This document shows, one piece after another, positions 1-14,100 of a DNA stretch of 64,000 bases. Under the pieces are notes generated by a model, which worked only from the letters and a program-made list of their open reading frames with translations, made no database searches and was not told the DNA's origin. This DNA comes from Trogon surrucura (taxonomy: Eukaryota; Chordata; Aves; Trogoniformes; Trogonidae). The position numbers and the translations under genes were made by a program. Location: NCBI GenBank assembly GCA_020746105.1, contig CM036658.1, forward strand, positions 12,942,689 through 13,006,688, given 5' to 3'. Each line of letters begins with the position of its first letter. Position 1 is the stretch's first letter.

Positions 1-3000
1 GTGTATTTCCATGGCAACTGCCATCACTTAACACATTCGTAACCTTTTATTAAGGATATGAAAAAGGAGGGGGGGGAACCCTTTCGAACGTTACAAATGT
101 AAAGCTTTAACTGGATTCTTCGTTTTAACAATATCCCTTATTTACATTCTTTGGAGTGTGGAGGTTTTGTAAGGAACACAGCTGTCCTCTTCCCATTTGG
201 TAGACTTCGAGATGACATTTTGGGGCAAATGTGATGTTCTGGAGGTCGCTATCTGACTTTGATCATAGCTGCACTGACATCACTTCACCAGTTTAGTTGC
301 TATTTATTTATATTAATGTATTTTGTACCAAAATTATACTCCAAGTCTGTTATGCAAGGAGATGTGTGTCACTAATAAAAGGGTTTCAAGAAAAAAACCC
401 CACTAATTCTCTGTTGAATAAACCTCATTTTAAAGAGGAAGAATGTGAAATAGACCCTAATTATAGTCTCTTAAGCAGTGTAGTGGCAGATACACAAAAG
501 CCTTGTGCTAGTGGGGAGAGCAAGCTGTTCCTGCAGAAACTGAGGATTGCTGTTGGCTTGCAAACTGTGTGCAAGGGCATGGTTATGCTTGGTACATCTT
601 CCCATTTCTCGCTCCTCTACCCTACCTGAGTTTTCTTGAAAGTATTCTGCTTCATGCTGTGGTGGCCAGGTAGCAGTGCTGTGAAACAAATTATCTCTGT
701 TCAGGTCAGTTATTTTCATGTCTGATGCTCAGGTGCAGCACATTGTGCTCCTTGAGAGTTTCTTACTACTGGAAGGAAATGGAATTTTGGAATCAAATTG
801 GCAAGATCCATTGTATGCATTTTTTTTTTCCCCCCTCCCACTTGCTAGTATTTTTGAATCAGCCTTGGGGGAAATGGAGATGGAGGAAATACTGAATTTA
901 CTAGTGGATTTCATGGTTACACCACTAAGTTGAGCTGTATGTCAGGACTAGTGCGGTGGGGGCTCTGAAGTGGGATGAAATAAAGCTGTATTTCTTTCAT
1001 ACCTTTACTTTGGCCAGCTGGAATTTGGTTTTGCTTTGGACTGATCAGTACTGATTGTAGGAGACTGCAGAAGTGGCTGTCCATGCCCTAGCTCAGTAAG
1101 AAAACTTCGCAAATGTAAAGGGCTGTTTTGCTAGGACTGCATGCTGAATTTCTCCAGTGTTTCACTACTACTTCTCTTCTTTCAGGAAGAAGAGATGCAT
1201 TGATACTGCTAAGCCTGATGGCTGGTGATTGGTAGTTTAAATGGACAGGGCTGGCTACGGTTGCCAGAACAGAGCGTTTTACTGCTGCAGATGTATTGTT
1301 CCATCTGAATTTCGAAGGCTGAGCACACTGTATGGTTATTAGTAGCCTCATGTGCTGCTTCTGCTGGGACTGTGAAGGGCCCTTGGTGCTGCTGTTGTAT
1401 AAACCCTTAACATTCCTTGAGAAAGTTTTTTGGTACTAAAAGATCCAGTTGGTTACTCTGGAAAGTTAATCATGACTGTGCAAACGTGACTGGAAAGTTT
1501 GTGATACTGGGATATTTATGAGAATGTGTATTTATAAAAGAGAAAGAAAATAAAAAGAAAGCTTGGAGGAAGAAGTAAACAGCATCATGAAATACCTTTT
1601 ATTTTCCATCCAGGCTAGCTATGATTATTGATGCTGTTAATTAATCCTTGCAATTTTGGGTTTGAGAGTGATTTTCAGTAGCTGTTGTGATATGAGTAAG
1701 TTCTTCTAACTAATCTATGAAATAAAAGAGCTGTTGCCTGCTTGAGATCCGAATATGCTTTTGAAAAGCAGCAACATACAGAGGTTGTCCTGATGTCAGG
1801 ACTGAATGTATGTCAAATGGAGCTCTTGGCATAGTTACAGCATTTCCCACCATTTTCATGAATCAGAAAAATGAGGTTTGGGATTAGTTGGTTTTTTTTA
1901 GTAGTCAGAAGATGAAGCTTTATTTGGCAACTTCTGTTTTCAGTTCGAGTTAAACAACTGCATTTTAGGACTGAAGCAATCATTGAATCAGGTTGTCTTA
2001 CTACCTGAATACAAGACATCATGCAAGTGTACCCAGTTCCACCGATGCAGAAGAGTGATCATTTGTTTTATGATAAAAGAATGCTTTCAGTGAAATGCCA
2101 AAGTCACAAAACCCCTTTCTGAGGTGCTTTCTAGTGGTTACTCACCAGAGAAGGAAAGCTGGGAGGTTTTTGTCAGCCCTAACAACAGGGCGGGAGAGCA
2201 CTCCCAAACTGGTTGTGTGGTGTGGAGAGTGAATTGGGTTAGTGCTTGAAGAGGGAAAACCTTGCTTCTGTATCGTTTACAATTAAGATTTTAACTGCTC
2301 TTTTAGGGTCCTGAAAACTTTTTCAGGAGCTTTGTAAGGGTTTGTGTCCTGTTTCATCACTGAGAGAGTAACAATGAGCAAGCTCTGGATAAATAATGTT
2401 TTTTGAACTTCTTAGAAGGTAGATAGGGGCAACAGTTCTCAAAAATTAAGGATCTTGAAAGTGCATGTTGAAGTTTGAAGGTGGTTAAATAAAATGTGTG
2501 ACAGACCCTGGTGACCTGACCATGTCTTTCCAGTTGGAAAGGCACCGCAGCAACTCTGAGCTTGTGCATTCAGACCGTGATGCTCGGGGAGTCTTGGTGA
2601 TCAAGTTCATCCAGATCCTGAAGCTCCTGTCTGTATAAAGCTCAGCTGGAATAGATATGTATGTTGGAGATAATACTGAAGACTGTTCAGAATTTGCACG
2701 TTTTGTTGGCTTCTGAAAAATATTTGAATGGTTTTACTGAAAAGAGCAGTGTGGATTTTTAACGTTGTGCTTTTGTTAGAGCTAGTAGCACCATGAAAAT
2801 ATTTGGTTAGGTGTCCATGTAGGGTTGTGATTGCTGCAGTGACTTCAAAAGTTCTTCAGATATGTTGAGATGACTTCAGTAGGCTTTTTTGAGATCCCTT
2901 CTGCAATGTTGAAAATCTGTTGTGATTACATGAGTTCAGGATGTTCAAGTTGAGTTTTAAGACTTTATACACTTTGAAATTTTAAATGTGGTATTAATAC

Positions 3001-6000
3001 TGAGATACTGTTTAGTTATACAGGTATTGTACCCAGTACAAGACGCTGCTGCGCTTTTTTTTTTTTCCTTTTTCTGCCACTGTGCTCTCCCTTCACAGAT
3101 AGAGAAACCTTTGTTCAGGGTTAAAATTAGTCCAATATTGACAGCAAAGCTCTGTGTTTTTTAGAGGTCGTACTATCTAGTACTGGCATACGTTAAGATT
3201 CTTGTGGGATGGCAAGAAAAAATAAAGTTTTATTGCCGAGATACTGACAACAATGATGCCTATTGATTTCAGCATTCAAAGAGAAAAAATACTGAGTTTT
3301 GAGCTACTGTGTTCATTTCAGCAAGTCATTTTCTGAAAGTGTATTGATGGAACTCTTTGTGCTGTTGTGAACCAGAACAATGTCAGGTGGGTACTGCCTG
3401 TACTGGTACAAGCAACTTTATTGTTTCCTGAATCGTCCCGAGTATAGGAATGTGAAGGCCAAAACTGTAATAAAAGCAGCGGAAAAAAAATAGCTGTAGG
3501 TAAAATTCAATTTAGTTCAATTTAATTCTTGATATTTCATTTCCTTTGCTTCAAAGGAGCTAATAAAACATTGTTGATACTTTGCTTTTAAAGAAGAATA
3601 TATTTCATAGGACTCCGAATTCAGGCCTCATTATGAAATTAAAACCACTTTAGTCAAAACTTTAATATCAATTGCTCAGGTATTTATGTGGGTAGAGTGA
3701 AGTTGATATTTTGGATGATTTTTAGTGGCTAGTGTGTGTAGGCTACGTAAGTTGTGTTGTGTGTGTAGCATTTCTAACATCTAGGACAAATCAGTGTCGT
3801 ACATGAAGTTTGTTTTTTGGCTGCCTAAAATTCGTAATGCTGTCATGTACAACAAATGTACACATAGCCGTCTGTTCTCTTTGCAAATGATGTGCTACTG
3901 ATAACCACATTGGCACAGATTTTCCAGGCTCATCATGCTGAAACAACAGTGGGATGGGATGCGTGCCAAAGGGTTAAGTGTGTAGAGTAAGAGGCGGGGC
4001 ATGCGATACCCATCCAGCACAACACCAGTGGTGTAAGGATTGTCTTTTCTGGCGCTCTTGTTGTGATTTGTGAAGTTTGTGTGGCAATCCTTCAAATCCT
4101 TGTATTACTACTTTGAGTGCTTGGCTTTGTGGCAGAGGCAGGGAGTAGGAGGGTGAAAGCTGTTCTCTTTCATAAAATGCACAGCAAAATGCAAAATTCT
4201 GCAGAGGCGCTGTCTCATTAGCTCTGCTATCAGCCAGTGGGCTACTCATAGGAGTAAAATACTTGTGCTTGTTCTGGGATCAGGCTTCATGGCAGGTGGA
4301 AATTGGAGTTTGATGGAACAGCTGAGTGTTTGCTGCAGCGGCTGTGGTGTCCTGCTGGACTTTGGCTGTAACCCCTTGCTTAGCTCATTGGCCGGAGGAC
4401 AGAGTGGTTTGGTTTAGAGCCGGCGGTCAGCTCTCAGGCTTTTACACCTCTTGAGAGGCTTTGTGGAACAGCTAGCTCTGAAGTTGGTAAAGGGGTAGAA
4501 ACTGCAATAGCAGTGAAGATCAGTAATGAAGCTTTATGCTTCTTGTTGCGGCCATCTGCAGAGCCAAAAACATAATTGTGAGGTTTAATGTGTGTTGTGC
4601 AACGTCTGTCTCCGTACGTGGGGGTCGTGTAGATGTGAATCATGCGGGAGTATGTTGATTAATCAAGGAAGTGTTATAATGTGAACAGGGAACTGTTAAA
4701 AATATGGGCTTTTCTGTAGCACTTCCCCTTCCCCGTCTTCACCCCCTCCACTGAAATAATGCAGTCGCTTCTCGTCTTGAACGTTTTAAGCACTCGGCAA
4801 AGCTTACTTGTAGTGAGGCTTTCTGTATGTACTTATATTGCTGCCATGTTTTTCCACTTCGTAGGTTTCTTAACGTGCCTGTGATCGTTTCAAGGATACA
4901 AAGCACTTCTTAATGTTAGATCTCCCAGAGCAAGAACTGCTTTCTCCATTTTAAAAACTCCTTGCTTGACTTTTAATATCTAATTATACTTGCTTTTCAA
5001 AGTTTGTGTGAAGAAGTTTAAAGATTTCCGTGTGGCTGTGATGTGGAGTGTACCAAAGGCAGTTCACTCTTCTATAGTTGAGGAAAATGTGAGCTATTAA
5101 AAATGTTCGGGAAGCAGAGAAGAAAACAAGCGGAGACTTAACAGAATCTTTGAGAGTTTGTGGAGTCTATGAAGGCTCTGGAAACTTTAGTCCCAACAAC
5201 CAAATGCTGTGTAATATAACTAAATTAGGTAGTTACCTTTGTGCGGAGTGAAGGTACTTGAGGGTTGGGAAAGTTTGTCACTTTCTCACTTAATGATTTC
5301 CATTTCCTGCAAAGTCTAAAGACACTAGACTCAAGTGTAATTGATAGTTTTACAGTAGTACTACCAGGGCTGTTGTATCCTGCTGAGATTTGAGGGCCCC
5401 AAGCAGACCTTTGGCATGTTGAGAGTTTATGGTCTATAAACACCTTCAGGAGATGCAGTCCCTGCCTTGAAGTTTATGGCATAGTCTGAAACAAAAAGAA
5501 AGTGAGCCTCATGGACGAAGGAAAAGCAGAAGTTGGGAGAACAGAGTGAAAGTAGCTTGTGTGGTCCTGCTGCATCCAGTCACCGAGCTGTGCCTTTGGC
5601 TGTTGCATCCGAGTGTGATTTCCTGTAAGTCTTGCTGCAGATGTGGATCCCAGATGTGTGGGGGAGAGAAAGGAGGCAGTAGCCTCAAAGCAAAATGAGC
5701 GTGGGGCAGGGAACAGGTCTGAGCCGTGTTGCTGGGTGTTAGACTGCAGGAGCAGGTAACTAGCAAGGGACCAGAGTCAGGGAGGATGGCAAACTGGGTA
5801 AAAAGAAACAATTGTGGTATTTGCCCTCATAGAACAGATGAATTTGGCGGCTCTTTGAGAATGAGGATGATGAGGATCATGTCTACGTTTTCACGTAAAT
5901 TGTGATGTGGGTAAGAGAAGGTGACTTGCTTTGAAGAAACATGCCTGTGCTGTTTCTAAAAGCCACTAGGTATTTTTTTTGGTTTTTTTTTTTTTGAAGC

Positions 6001-8848
6001 AAAACTACATCAGTTTACTGACCTGACAGAAGCTGAAATTTGTATTATTCTTGTTCACACATTTGCTTTTTGGTATGTCCACTGTAACTATGTTGGCAAA
6101 GACCGTAAGCATGTTTTTTCTCTCTATCTCTCAAATTTACTGAGAAATAGATATCTAGTTTTATTTCCTAAGTAAGGCATTTCTACAGAGAGGTGACTTC
6201 ATCCCATTTTCTAAATCTAATATAATTTTACTGATGTCCTTCCTCTGCCAGATCACGAGAACTTGCAAATCAACTACAGCTTGTTACCATATTCATGCTG
6301 TGATAAAAATTTAAAGATACACACAAGCAATAATCCACTGTGTTATGTATCTAGGTATATGAAACGTGTTGTGAGTTCATTTCTGCAAATGGCTTTTCCC
6401 TGAGGTTTGTATGTGGGCTGCGGTGATTGATCCTTGGCGATAGCTGTATCGATAAGCTAAGTCCTAATAGGCAGCTGGTGTAACAGCGTGAAGCGAGTTT
6501 TTGGAGGGCAGCCTTGTTGGAATATGGTTCTCGTTAGGGGAGAGCACAGTATTTGAAGTCATTTTAGTACTTGATGTTGCAGTAGTGCCTTGCAGAGATG
6601 GTGCTATTACTCCAGGGAGAAGGTGGGAATGCCTCACATCACTCAGCTGTCCTCCTGGTGATTAAGGAGTGACAGTGTCCGAGATGCCTTGTGGAGGCAG
6701 GCAATTATTTTCGGATGGAGAGATGTTAACCAAGAGCTGAACCCTTAGGGGAAGAAAGGGTGAGCAGGGCTGGAGAGAGAGGCGGGTCGTGAACAAAACA
6801 TAGCATTTATTTTGCTGGTTTTAAGTATTGGTCTCTCTTTAGAAAGCTTTCACCACTTGCCTGATGAAGCATTTAGTGTTTGTGGCTGACTTCATAGAGC
6901 TAAACTGTTCTGTTTCGTATTCCTATTTTTACACTTGCTTAAATGTAAAAACAACTTAAGAGTGAGTTTGCATCCTGGTGTATAGTTAGTGAGACCAGCA
7001 CAGATGCTTTTTATTCTTGCTACATATTCACATATTACTGTCTTTTTTTTTGTTTTGTTTTTGTTTTAATATTGATCCAAAACCTAGTTTTAAGCAGCAG
7101 AGGGATTTATATCCAGCAGGCTGCTGCCACATGGTCATTATTTTTGTGGCAGACTCATTACTTGATGACAAAATTCAGGCCGTTGCCAACTGCTCAAGGC
7201 AACCTTTTGCTACGGTCTTTGTAAGGGAGCTGTGAGAACATCTATGCAGTTTGGGTTGCAGGTAAGCAATTAATTTTTTAGTTGTTTCGTAAGGCAGTGT
7301 AAATTGCAAGCTCATTTAAAGATTCTTTTTCAAGTAAATTAGTTGTCACAATAGAGAATAATTTAGTAGTGGCAGAAAATAACTCTTAACTTGTAAAATG
7401 CTGTAATCTAGGCTCCAAATGAGAGAGGTTTATGTAGTGTTGTCACTGTTGACTGACCGATTTCATTACATCGTAACTAACAAGGAAGCTCTTTGAATTA
7501 CTCAGCAGGTTGAGGTTTCTTAAACTGTGAGTCATATTGCCTGTGTGGAGATTAATTGTAGATGATCTTATGTTTATGTGTACATTGGAGAGGAATCTCC
7601 TTCCCTGACTCGTCTTCTTAATTTCTGTAACAGTCTTGGTCCAACTTGAGACTGCTCACAGTCATGTAGGTGTAGCCCCCGCGAAGAGCAGCACCTTATC
7701 GTGTGCCTCAGTATTGTGATATGACCTGTTGGGAAGCCTACTTTCTTTTTTCTTCTTTTTTTAGGTGTTGGTACATTGCATGTAGATACGGGATGTTTTA
7801 GACTGCCATATAGCTTAAACATGAAGAATTAATGAAAAAGAACCTGTTTGATGTGTGTGTTGTGTAAATTGTAGCTGAGCAGGCGGCTGTTTTGTTTATG
7901 ATGTGAGTGTGCAAAACTGTAGTTTGAATATTGTGATCTATTTTGAAGACCTAAGACTTTGAAGACATCTGGCTTTGAAGTGATCCGTATTAGTGTATAC
8001 AGAATAATCTGTGTTTATATAAGTAACTGACAGTTGAATATTGGTATTCTCTTCTCAGAAACAGCCATGCTGAAGTTAGAATAATACATGAGGGGAGGAC
8101 AAGAGGGACAGGGACAGACCTTCGATTGTAGATGAGCTCTAGAGTATATGACTAGGTTTTCTGATTATCGCTATTAAATTGTGCTGATGCTTTTGTTTGT
8201 TATTAAAACTTTGGTAGGTGTTGTGTAACTAGTGTATATTGCATAACTAGTATATTCTTTTTCTGTTTTTCTGCTTTTAAAATTTAACTGTACCTTGATT
8301 ATCAACATCACTAAAGCACACTTGAATAAACAAGCCATTCACACAAATCTGAAACCAATAGGCTGTTGTTTGCAAATATGTGGAAAACAAAAGCCAAAAC
8401 AAGAATAAAATCTGCTTTTTGGGAGAGATCAGAATAATCTTGCTGCTGAAAGTTCCCTTTCCCTTATTAACAAGAATCTGTTAAATACTGAAAGGATGCT
8501 GTTTTATTTTAATGATTTTGATGCTTTGTCTAATGTGAAACAGAAAACAAAAGTGGAGGTGAACCTGAGCATTTTGAGGAGCCAAGGATTTAAGTAGAAA
8601 CTTGCCTTATGTTCATCTAGCAGATTTTTTGAATGTTGCATAACTTTGTTCAAGGGCAAAGTGAACCTATTAAAATTTTTATTTATTTTTAACTTGACGT
8701 GAAAAGGAAAATCAATACTCATACTAAGAAAAAGTGGATCGAGACCAATGTACCTTTGTCACTTTAGGTTGCTTTGTGGTGGCTAGGTATGTAGTGCTGT
8801 CTGAAGCTTGAAGTCTTGAGATTACTATTCCCCTCCTGCTATAAAAAA

Positions 8849-8868
8849 AATATGTATATATATATTTG
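8849..8868. repeat. Short (TA)n microsatellite
   Basis: TATGTATATATATAT follows an A run. It is short and imperfect. Confidence 0.7.
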
Positions 8869-11019
8869 TATCAGGTGAGATGGGCAGGTAGTAGACAAAA
8901 TGAGAGCTGAAGCTGACGATACAGAGTGCGGAATGGAGAAAGTTTTGACAGAGATTGCGACCACGGTGCAGATGAAGAATCATATTTCTCCTGTGAGGAA
9001 GTCTGCCTTTGTTGAGAAGGGAGTTTTTCCCTGAAAAACATTGTGAGTGAGTAGGTGGTGGCCATGTGTTAGGGTGTGATGGGTGCAGGTAGGAGAGCAG
9101 TGTTTGGCCTGGAGGTGATAGGTCCATCAGAAAGTTTGCCACTGCAGGCTAGTTTGGTTGGTTGGTTTGTTTTGGCTTTTGGGCCTGCCAGGAGATGAGA
9201 TTTGTTATCGTGGGTGCAGGTGGCTTTTCTCTGCGCTTAGTCTGAGAATTCAAGAGAGTGGTCCCATCTGTTGGTTGGAGATGTCCATGGCACGGACCTA
9301 CTTTTCTCCTGAACGACCAAACACTAACACATGGTGTAATTTTGGGGAACGTTAAGCTGCTACTTCTGATCTGGAGTAGCTGCTTTTAGTGCCTCACTTT
9401 CTCTGTTTTCTGTCTGGGTGCATAGCTGTGTCTGCTTTTTTCCTTTTTCTTTTTTTTTAAGCTAATTGGATGCCATGTGACTGGCTTCTTGTGTAACTCT
9501 TTCTGGAGCCTAGTTTATTAATGCACTTCAGTACAGACTGCAGTGCCTTTGCGTTTCTACCTATCCCTTACGCTGTATTGGGTTTTCCCAGAGCTTTGTA
9601 GGTGCGGGCAGCCAGGGGCAAAGGTGCCAGCACTGCGGGGCGGCTCAGCAGATCTGTTGACCTGGTGGGAGCATCGCAGGGGCTCCTGCCTGCCTGTGGC
9701 CCCTTCTCCCAGCCTGCCCATGGGCTGATCGCCTGCTGAATGAATGCAAACACCCCAATGGGATCGGATGGAGCATCCCCTAAGGGACCCGTGTGGCTGC
9801 CCAGGGAGTAAACTGCAGTGAGTGGCAGGAGGGAGAAATGAGAGCATGCCTCGTGTTGAAGTTGTGTCCCATTCCAACGCTTCTCTCTTTATATACAAAG
9901 CATGTTTTGCTGGGGCTTCTTTTTTCTTGCCCCCCCCCTTTTTTTTTTTTTAAATGAAACAAAACCACACCAACTCAAAACCCACTGTATTTGCCAAATA
10001 TTTTTTTGTGATGTGTTTTTTATTTCTGTACTGGGAATTACTGCTTTTTAGTGGCAGAGTTGTGCTGAAGGTGTAAGCAGAAGAAGTGTAGTTGCAGATT
10101 TGGAGTGTACAGTGTTCAGATTTTCTGTCAAGACTTAAATTGTCATAGCAATGAAGAGAGTCTTCCGGTTACTACCATATTTGTATCAGTTGGTTGCACG
10201 TTTTTCTTATTAATGAGATGTGGCTAACCAAGAAGTTGGCATGTGCTATGAGAGGGTGAATGGGAGAGGGAAATAGCAAAAATGAGTTTTATCAGTTCTC
10301 TTTGTGAATCAGCTGTTTAACATAGTGCAGTGAAACTTAGCAATTCCAGCAATTCAGGGAAACCGGGCAGTTTCACGTTGTTTTATTGAGTGAACAAAGT
10401 AGCTATTGTTCTTCTGGTTGTTGCCGTTTGCCTTTATCAGTGTAAAATAAGGTCTACAAGAACTGCTGTGCAATTAACGATCTCTTTTGAAAGAATCCCA
10501 AATGTCTAGGATTAGCCCGACATTGCTTCAGCAGCATGAACCAAGGACCGGATGGGGGGGTGGAGCAGCAGCCAGTGGTGCATGCTGGTTTTCGCAGTTA
10601 AAATGGCTTGTAAAAAATAATGCTGACAGAGTCACCCCCTTGCACTGGCTTCCAGAGGTACAAACAAGAGACTTGGGGAGGGCTACAGGGCTGTATTTTG
10701 TTTGGCCTCGGGGAAAGCGTTGGTGTAACCAAATACAAAATGAAGAAGTTTGGGTTTAAATGTTTTATGGCATTTAGGGTGATAGCCTTGGAGATAGTGA
10801 AATTAAGTTACGTGAACAACATGAATCTGCAGATTGAACCTTACAGCTGGGAGGAAGATTCTCAAAGAACTCAATAAAGTAAGGTGCTTACAGTTACCTG
10901 AAAGACCAAAGTAAAAATAAATGCGTAACCAGACTTTCATATTTTCTCTTTTTATATTAAATGTTTCTTTAAACTTTAAAGGCACATCAGTCAATTAAAG
11001 TCTGTACCTTTCTGATTTT

Positions 11020-11118
11020 TTAAATAAATATAAGTAATTATATTACTTTATTAATATATATTACAATACATAACATATAATATATACTAATATATATCAT
11101 TATAAGTAATTATAGCCA
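11020..11118. repeat. AT-rich low-complexity tract
   Basis: About 100 bp is almost pure A/T with interleaved TATATTA and ATATAAT blocks. ATAAGTAATTATA appears at both ends (about 11029 and 11102), which suggests a diverged duplication or expansion. Confidence 0.8.
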
Positions 11119-14100
11119 TTACATTATTAATCATGTAAATAGAAATTTTCTTGGCTGGAAATCTACTGAAGGCTAGGATCCTGAAGGGCCCTGTTTGCTT
11201 GAAGTTCAGATGTTATTCTGAGGATGCATGAGGAACTTAGAGAAGAAGTAACGAGTTATACCTGTTTCTTTGATTTGGGAAGCTACTAGTTATAACTCAG
11301 GAATCTTACAGCTCTTATTATAGGATCTACCTTCTTGCTTTGGATTTGTGGGTGACAGAAGCAGATGAGATATTTCAGGAAGTAGTGAAGAGTGGAGAAC
11401 TACTGCCTGAGCTCAGTGCTGACTGATTGGGTTTTGTCTGTCTTTCTAGGTGATGGGGATTAATTATTTCCTAAAGGGGCCACCACTGCCTACAGAGGCT
11501 TGAGGCTTGCAGGGTCCTGGAGAGTATTTTTTATGTGTATGAGTAGCATCTCCACACCAGGCACTGCTCTGCTTGAGAGTTGCAGTCTTGTGCAGGGAAA
11601 AACTGGCAGGGTAAGAAAGGTCCTTATATTGTGCTGGCTCACATGGTTGTTGTTGACCTCAGTCTGGTGGATGATTTCCAGAGTGAAGGGTTCTCCTAGT
11701 GTATTTTAAGTAACCCTTCAGTCAGTGTGTCCTCGTCAGGTTAGTAACGGTGGGAGCACAAATGTGTTGCTCGAGTGATAGTTTGAGTGGAGAGATGTGT
11801 GGTACCAAGAGGGCTGAGAGTGTTCCTCAAAACCACGTTGCTACCATATGCAAAGCACCCCATAGTGCTGCTGCTTCTTTTGCTCCAGACCCTCCCAGAT
11901 GGCTTCAGATCCTTTGTCAGGTTTTCAGAGAAAGTTTACTAAGGTCTGGCATGCATACACAGTGTCTTGAGGATGCATCTAACCTTCACATCAGTTTTAT
12001 AATCCTATCACATTTCCTGGCCCACTATGAGATTTTTCTCAACATAAGCTTTCTTATGAAAGGCTCTTAAATTATGACATGAAATTTGGAGAGTTTTGCA
12101 TTACCTTCATCTGATATTCTGTCAGTGTACTTACGTTGTAATTCATATTGTGTTATAAGTTTTGTTTATAAACCACACCAGCACTATGCTAGAGTTTACC
12201 TAGAAATTGAGAAGTAAATGATGTAACACAGTGTAAGCGTAACATGTAAAATAAATGAGTACTGAGACCTTTTCTTTGCATTAGCACAAGATGTCTTTTG
12301 GTTAATTGTGCAGAAATATGCAAAGAGAATATTTGTAATTATGCCATGCAAGGCTGAAGGAGTTAATAAGGAGAGCTTGTATTGAAATGATTGAAAGTAA
12401 GAGCAAACTTAAACGAGTGTGGCTTTGTGAAGGAGACTTTTTAAAAAAATCTAGGTGGGATTCCTCGAAGCTAGCTATATAAGCAAAGAGGAATTATGAA
12501 GATTTTTTCCAAAATAATTTTCAGATAGATGCCTGAGCAGAGCTTTGTTCTTTAATGACTAGCTGTTGTGTTTCCAAAGCATGTATATACTAGTCCTTGG
12601 GTTTAGCTTCCAACTTGGGAAAACAGTTGTCTTGTATCACCCCAAAATCACAGCAGCTGGTATGCTGCCTGCCATTTCTGTGCCCCCTCTCTTGCTGAAG
12701 ACAGAGGGTAGTGTGAGGGGGGATAGTGAGCTTCAGCTTGTTCAAGGTGAGAAGATACCATCATGAAAAAAGTAGCTCAGAACATCCCTGAAGAAAAGCA
12801 AATTAAAGTTGTTGCCTTGGCCCCTGGGTAACGTGGACCTCTAGAATGACTGAATGACCTAGTCTGGGAGTTTGCCCACTAAACACGCATTTTCCCCATC
12901 CGGAAAGTGGATCTCTCCTCATTGTTTCTATTGATAGCCAATCCCCCATGTCAGCTTGTTTCCAATGGTTAACTACTCTGTCTTGAGAGTGCACATTTTA
13001 TTGTTGATCTTCAGTTTCTGGCTGCTGGATCTTTTTGGTCCTTAGTTAATGGAAGACTATGCTATTCGATATCACCTTGTCCAATAAACAGGATAAGCAC
13101 AAACTTGATTACATGTTGCTTAGACTGTAGTAAGTGTGGCTATTTTTTCCTCTTAAGGAAATGGTTTACTTTTGAAAACATTGATCTTTCTGTTCAGAGA
13201 GCTGTATAAATGTTTGTTTGTATTATTAAAATTCCAGGATATAGTGTTGCAAAGATAGAAGTCTTCAAATATTATAAAAGGAGATTATGGGAAAGAATAA
13301 ATGAGCAAAATCAGTAATAAATCTTGGTTAATTTATTCAGTTGACTTATTAAATGTGTTAAAGACAGTGCTGAGTAGCTCACCTCCTAGATGCACAGTCC
13401 TGGAACAATCAACCTGATTATTTGGTTTAAGTAAATAATTAAATTTACTGCTTTTACCTTTCTATGAGAGGGTTGGAGGGAAGGGTGGATGATCATGTTA
13501 CTGAGTGGACTAGTTAACCTAGGCTATTTACTCTGCAGCTAATAGTGGTGCCAAATAATTCTGGCAATTAATTTGTTTTTACTTAGGGTGAGTAGGGAGC
13601 TATAGTAGTTGCATGCTATATTAAACATGAAACCAGTGTTTAAATACAGGTGGAGTAGGATTTTCTGAACCATCAAGTCCAGCAAAACTTGAATTAGCTT
13701 CTTGTTCAATTAATTGTTGGCAAGCATATACTAACCTGTGAGCTGGAGCTGCGTGCTCTGCTGCCTTTCCTCCCTGTAAAGATAAAAGCAGCCTGTACCT
13801 TCAGCAAACTTGGCCCATGCCTGCTTTAAGCTATACTTCTGCTAGCAAGGTGGAAGCAGGGGGAGGGTGTTTTAAAGAAAAACCAAGCCCAAAGAGGAGC
13901 AGCAGTTGACCTGTGACGGGCAGCAGAGGCTCAGTGGAGCATGCAGGAGCATGTGGGTGGTTGCAGTCAGGATTTGGGTCTCCAAAGAAGTGAGGTAGGG
14001 CAAAAGCTGAGTGGTGCACTGCCTATAGGTATGCTTCGGATGTGAAGTGGACCCAACAGCCAGTCCTAATTTTGGAGTAGTAACATTTTTATTATTTATA

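Noticed and set aside
7017-7261. Open frame followed by a CAG|GTAAGC donor-like site
   Set aside because: The acceptor side is unclear and the peptide is not recognised. The donor could be chance.
9543-9898. GC-rich pocket with frames on both strands
   Set aside because: No protein family is recognised, and frames open on both strands point to composition rather than coding.
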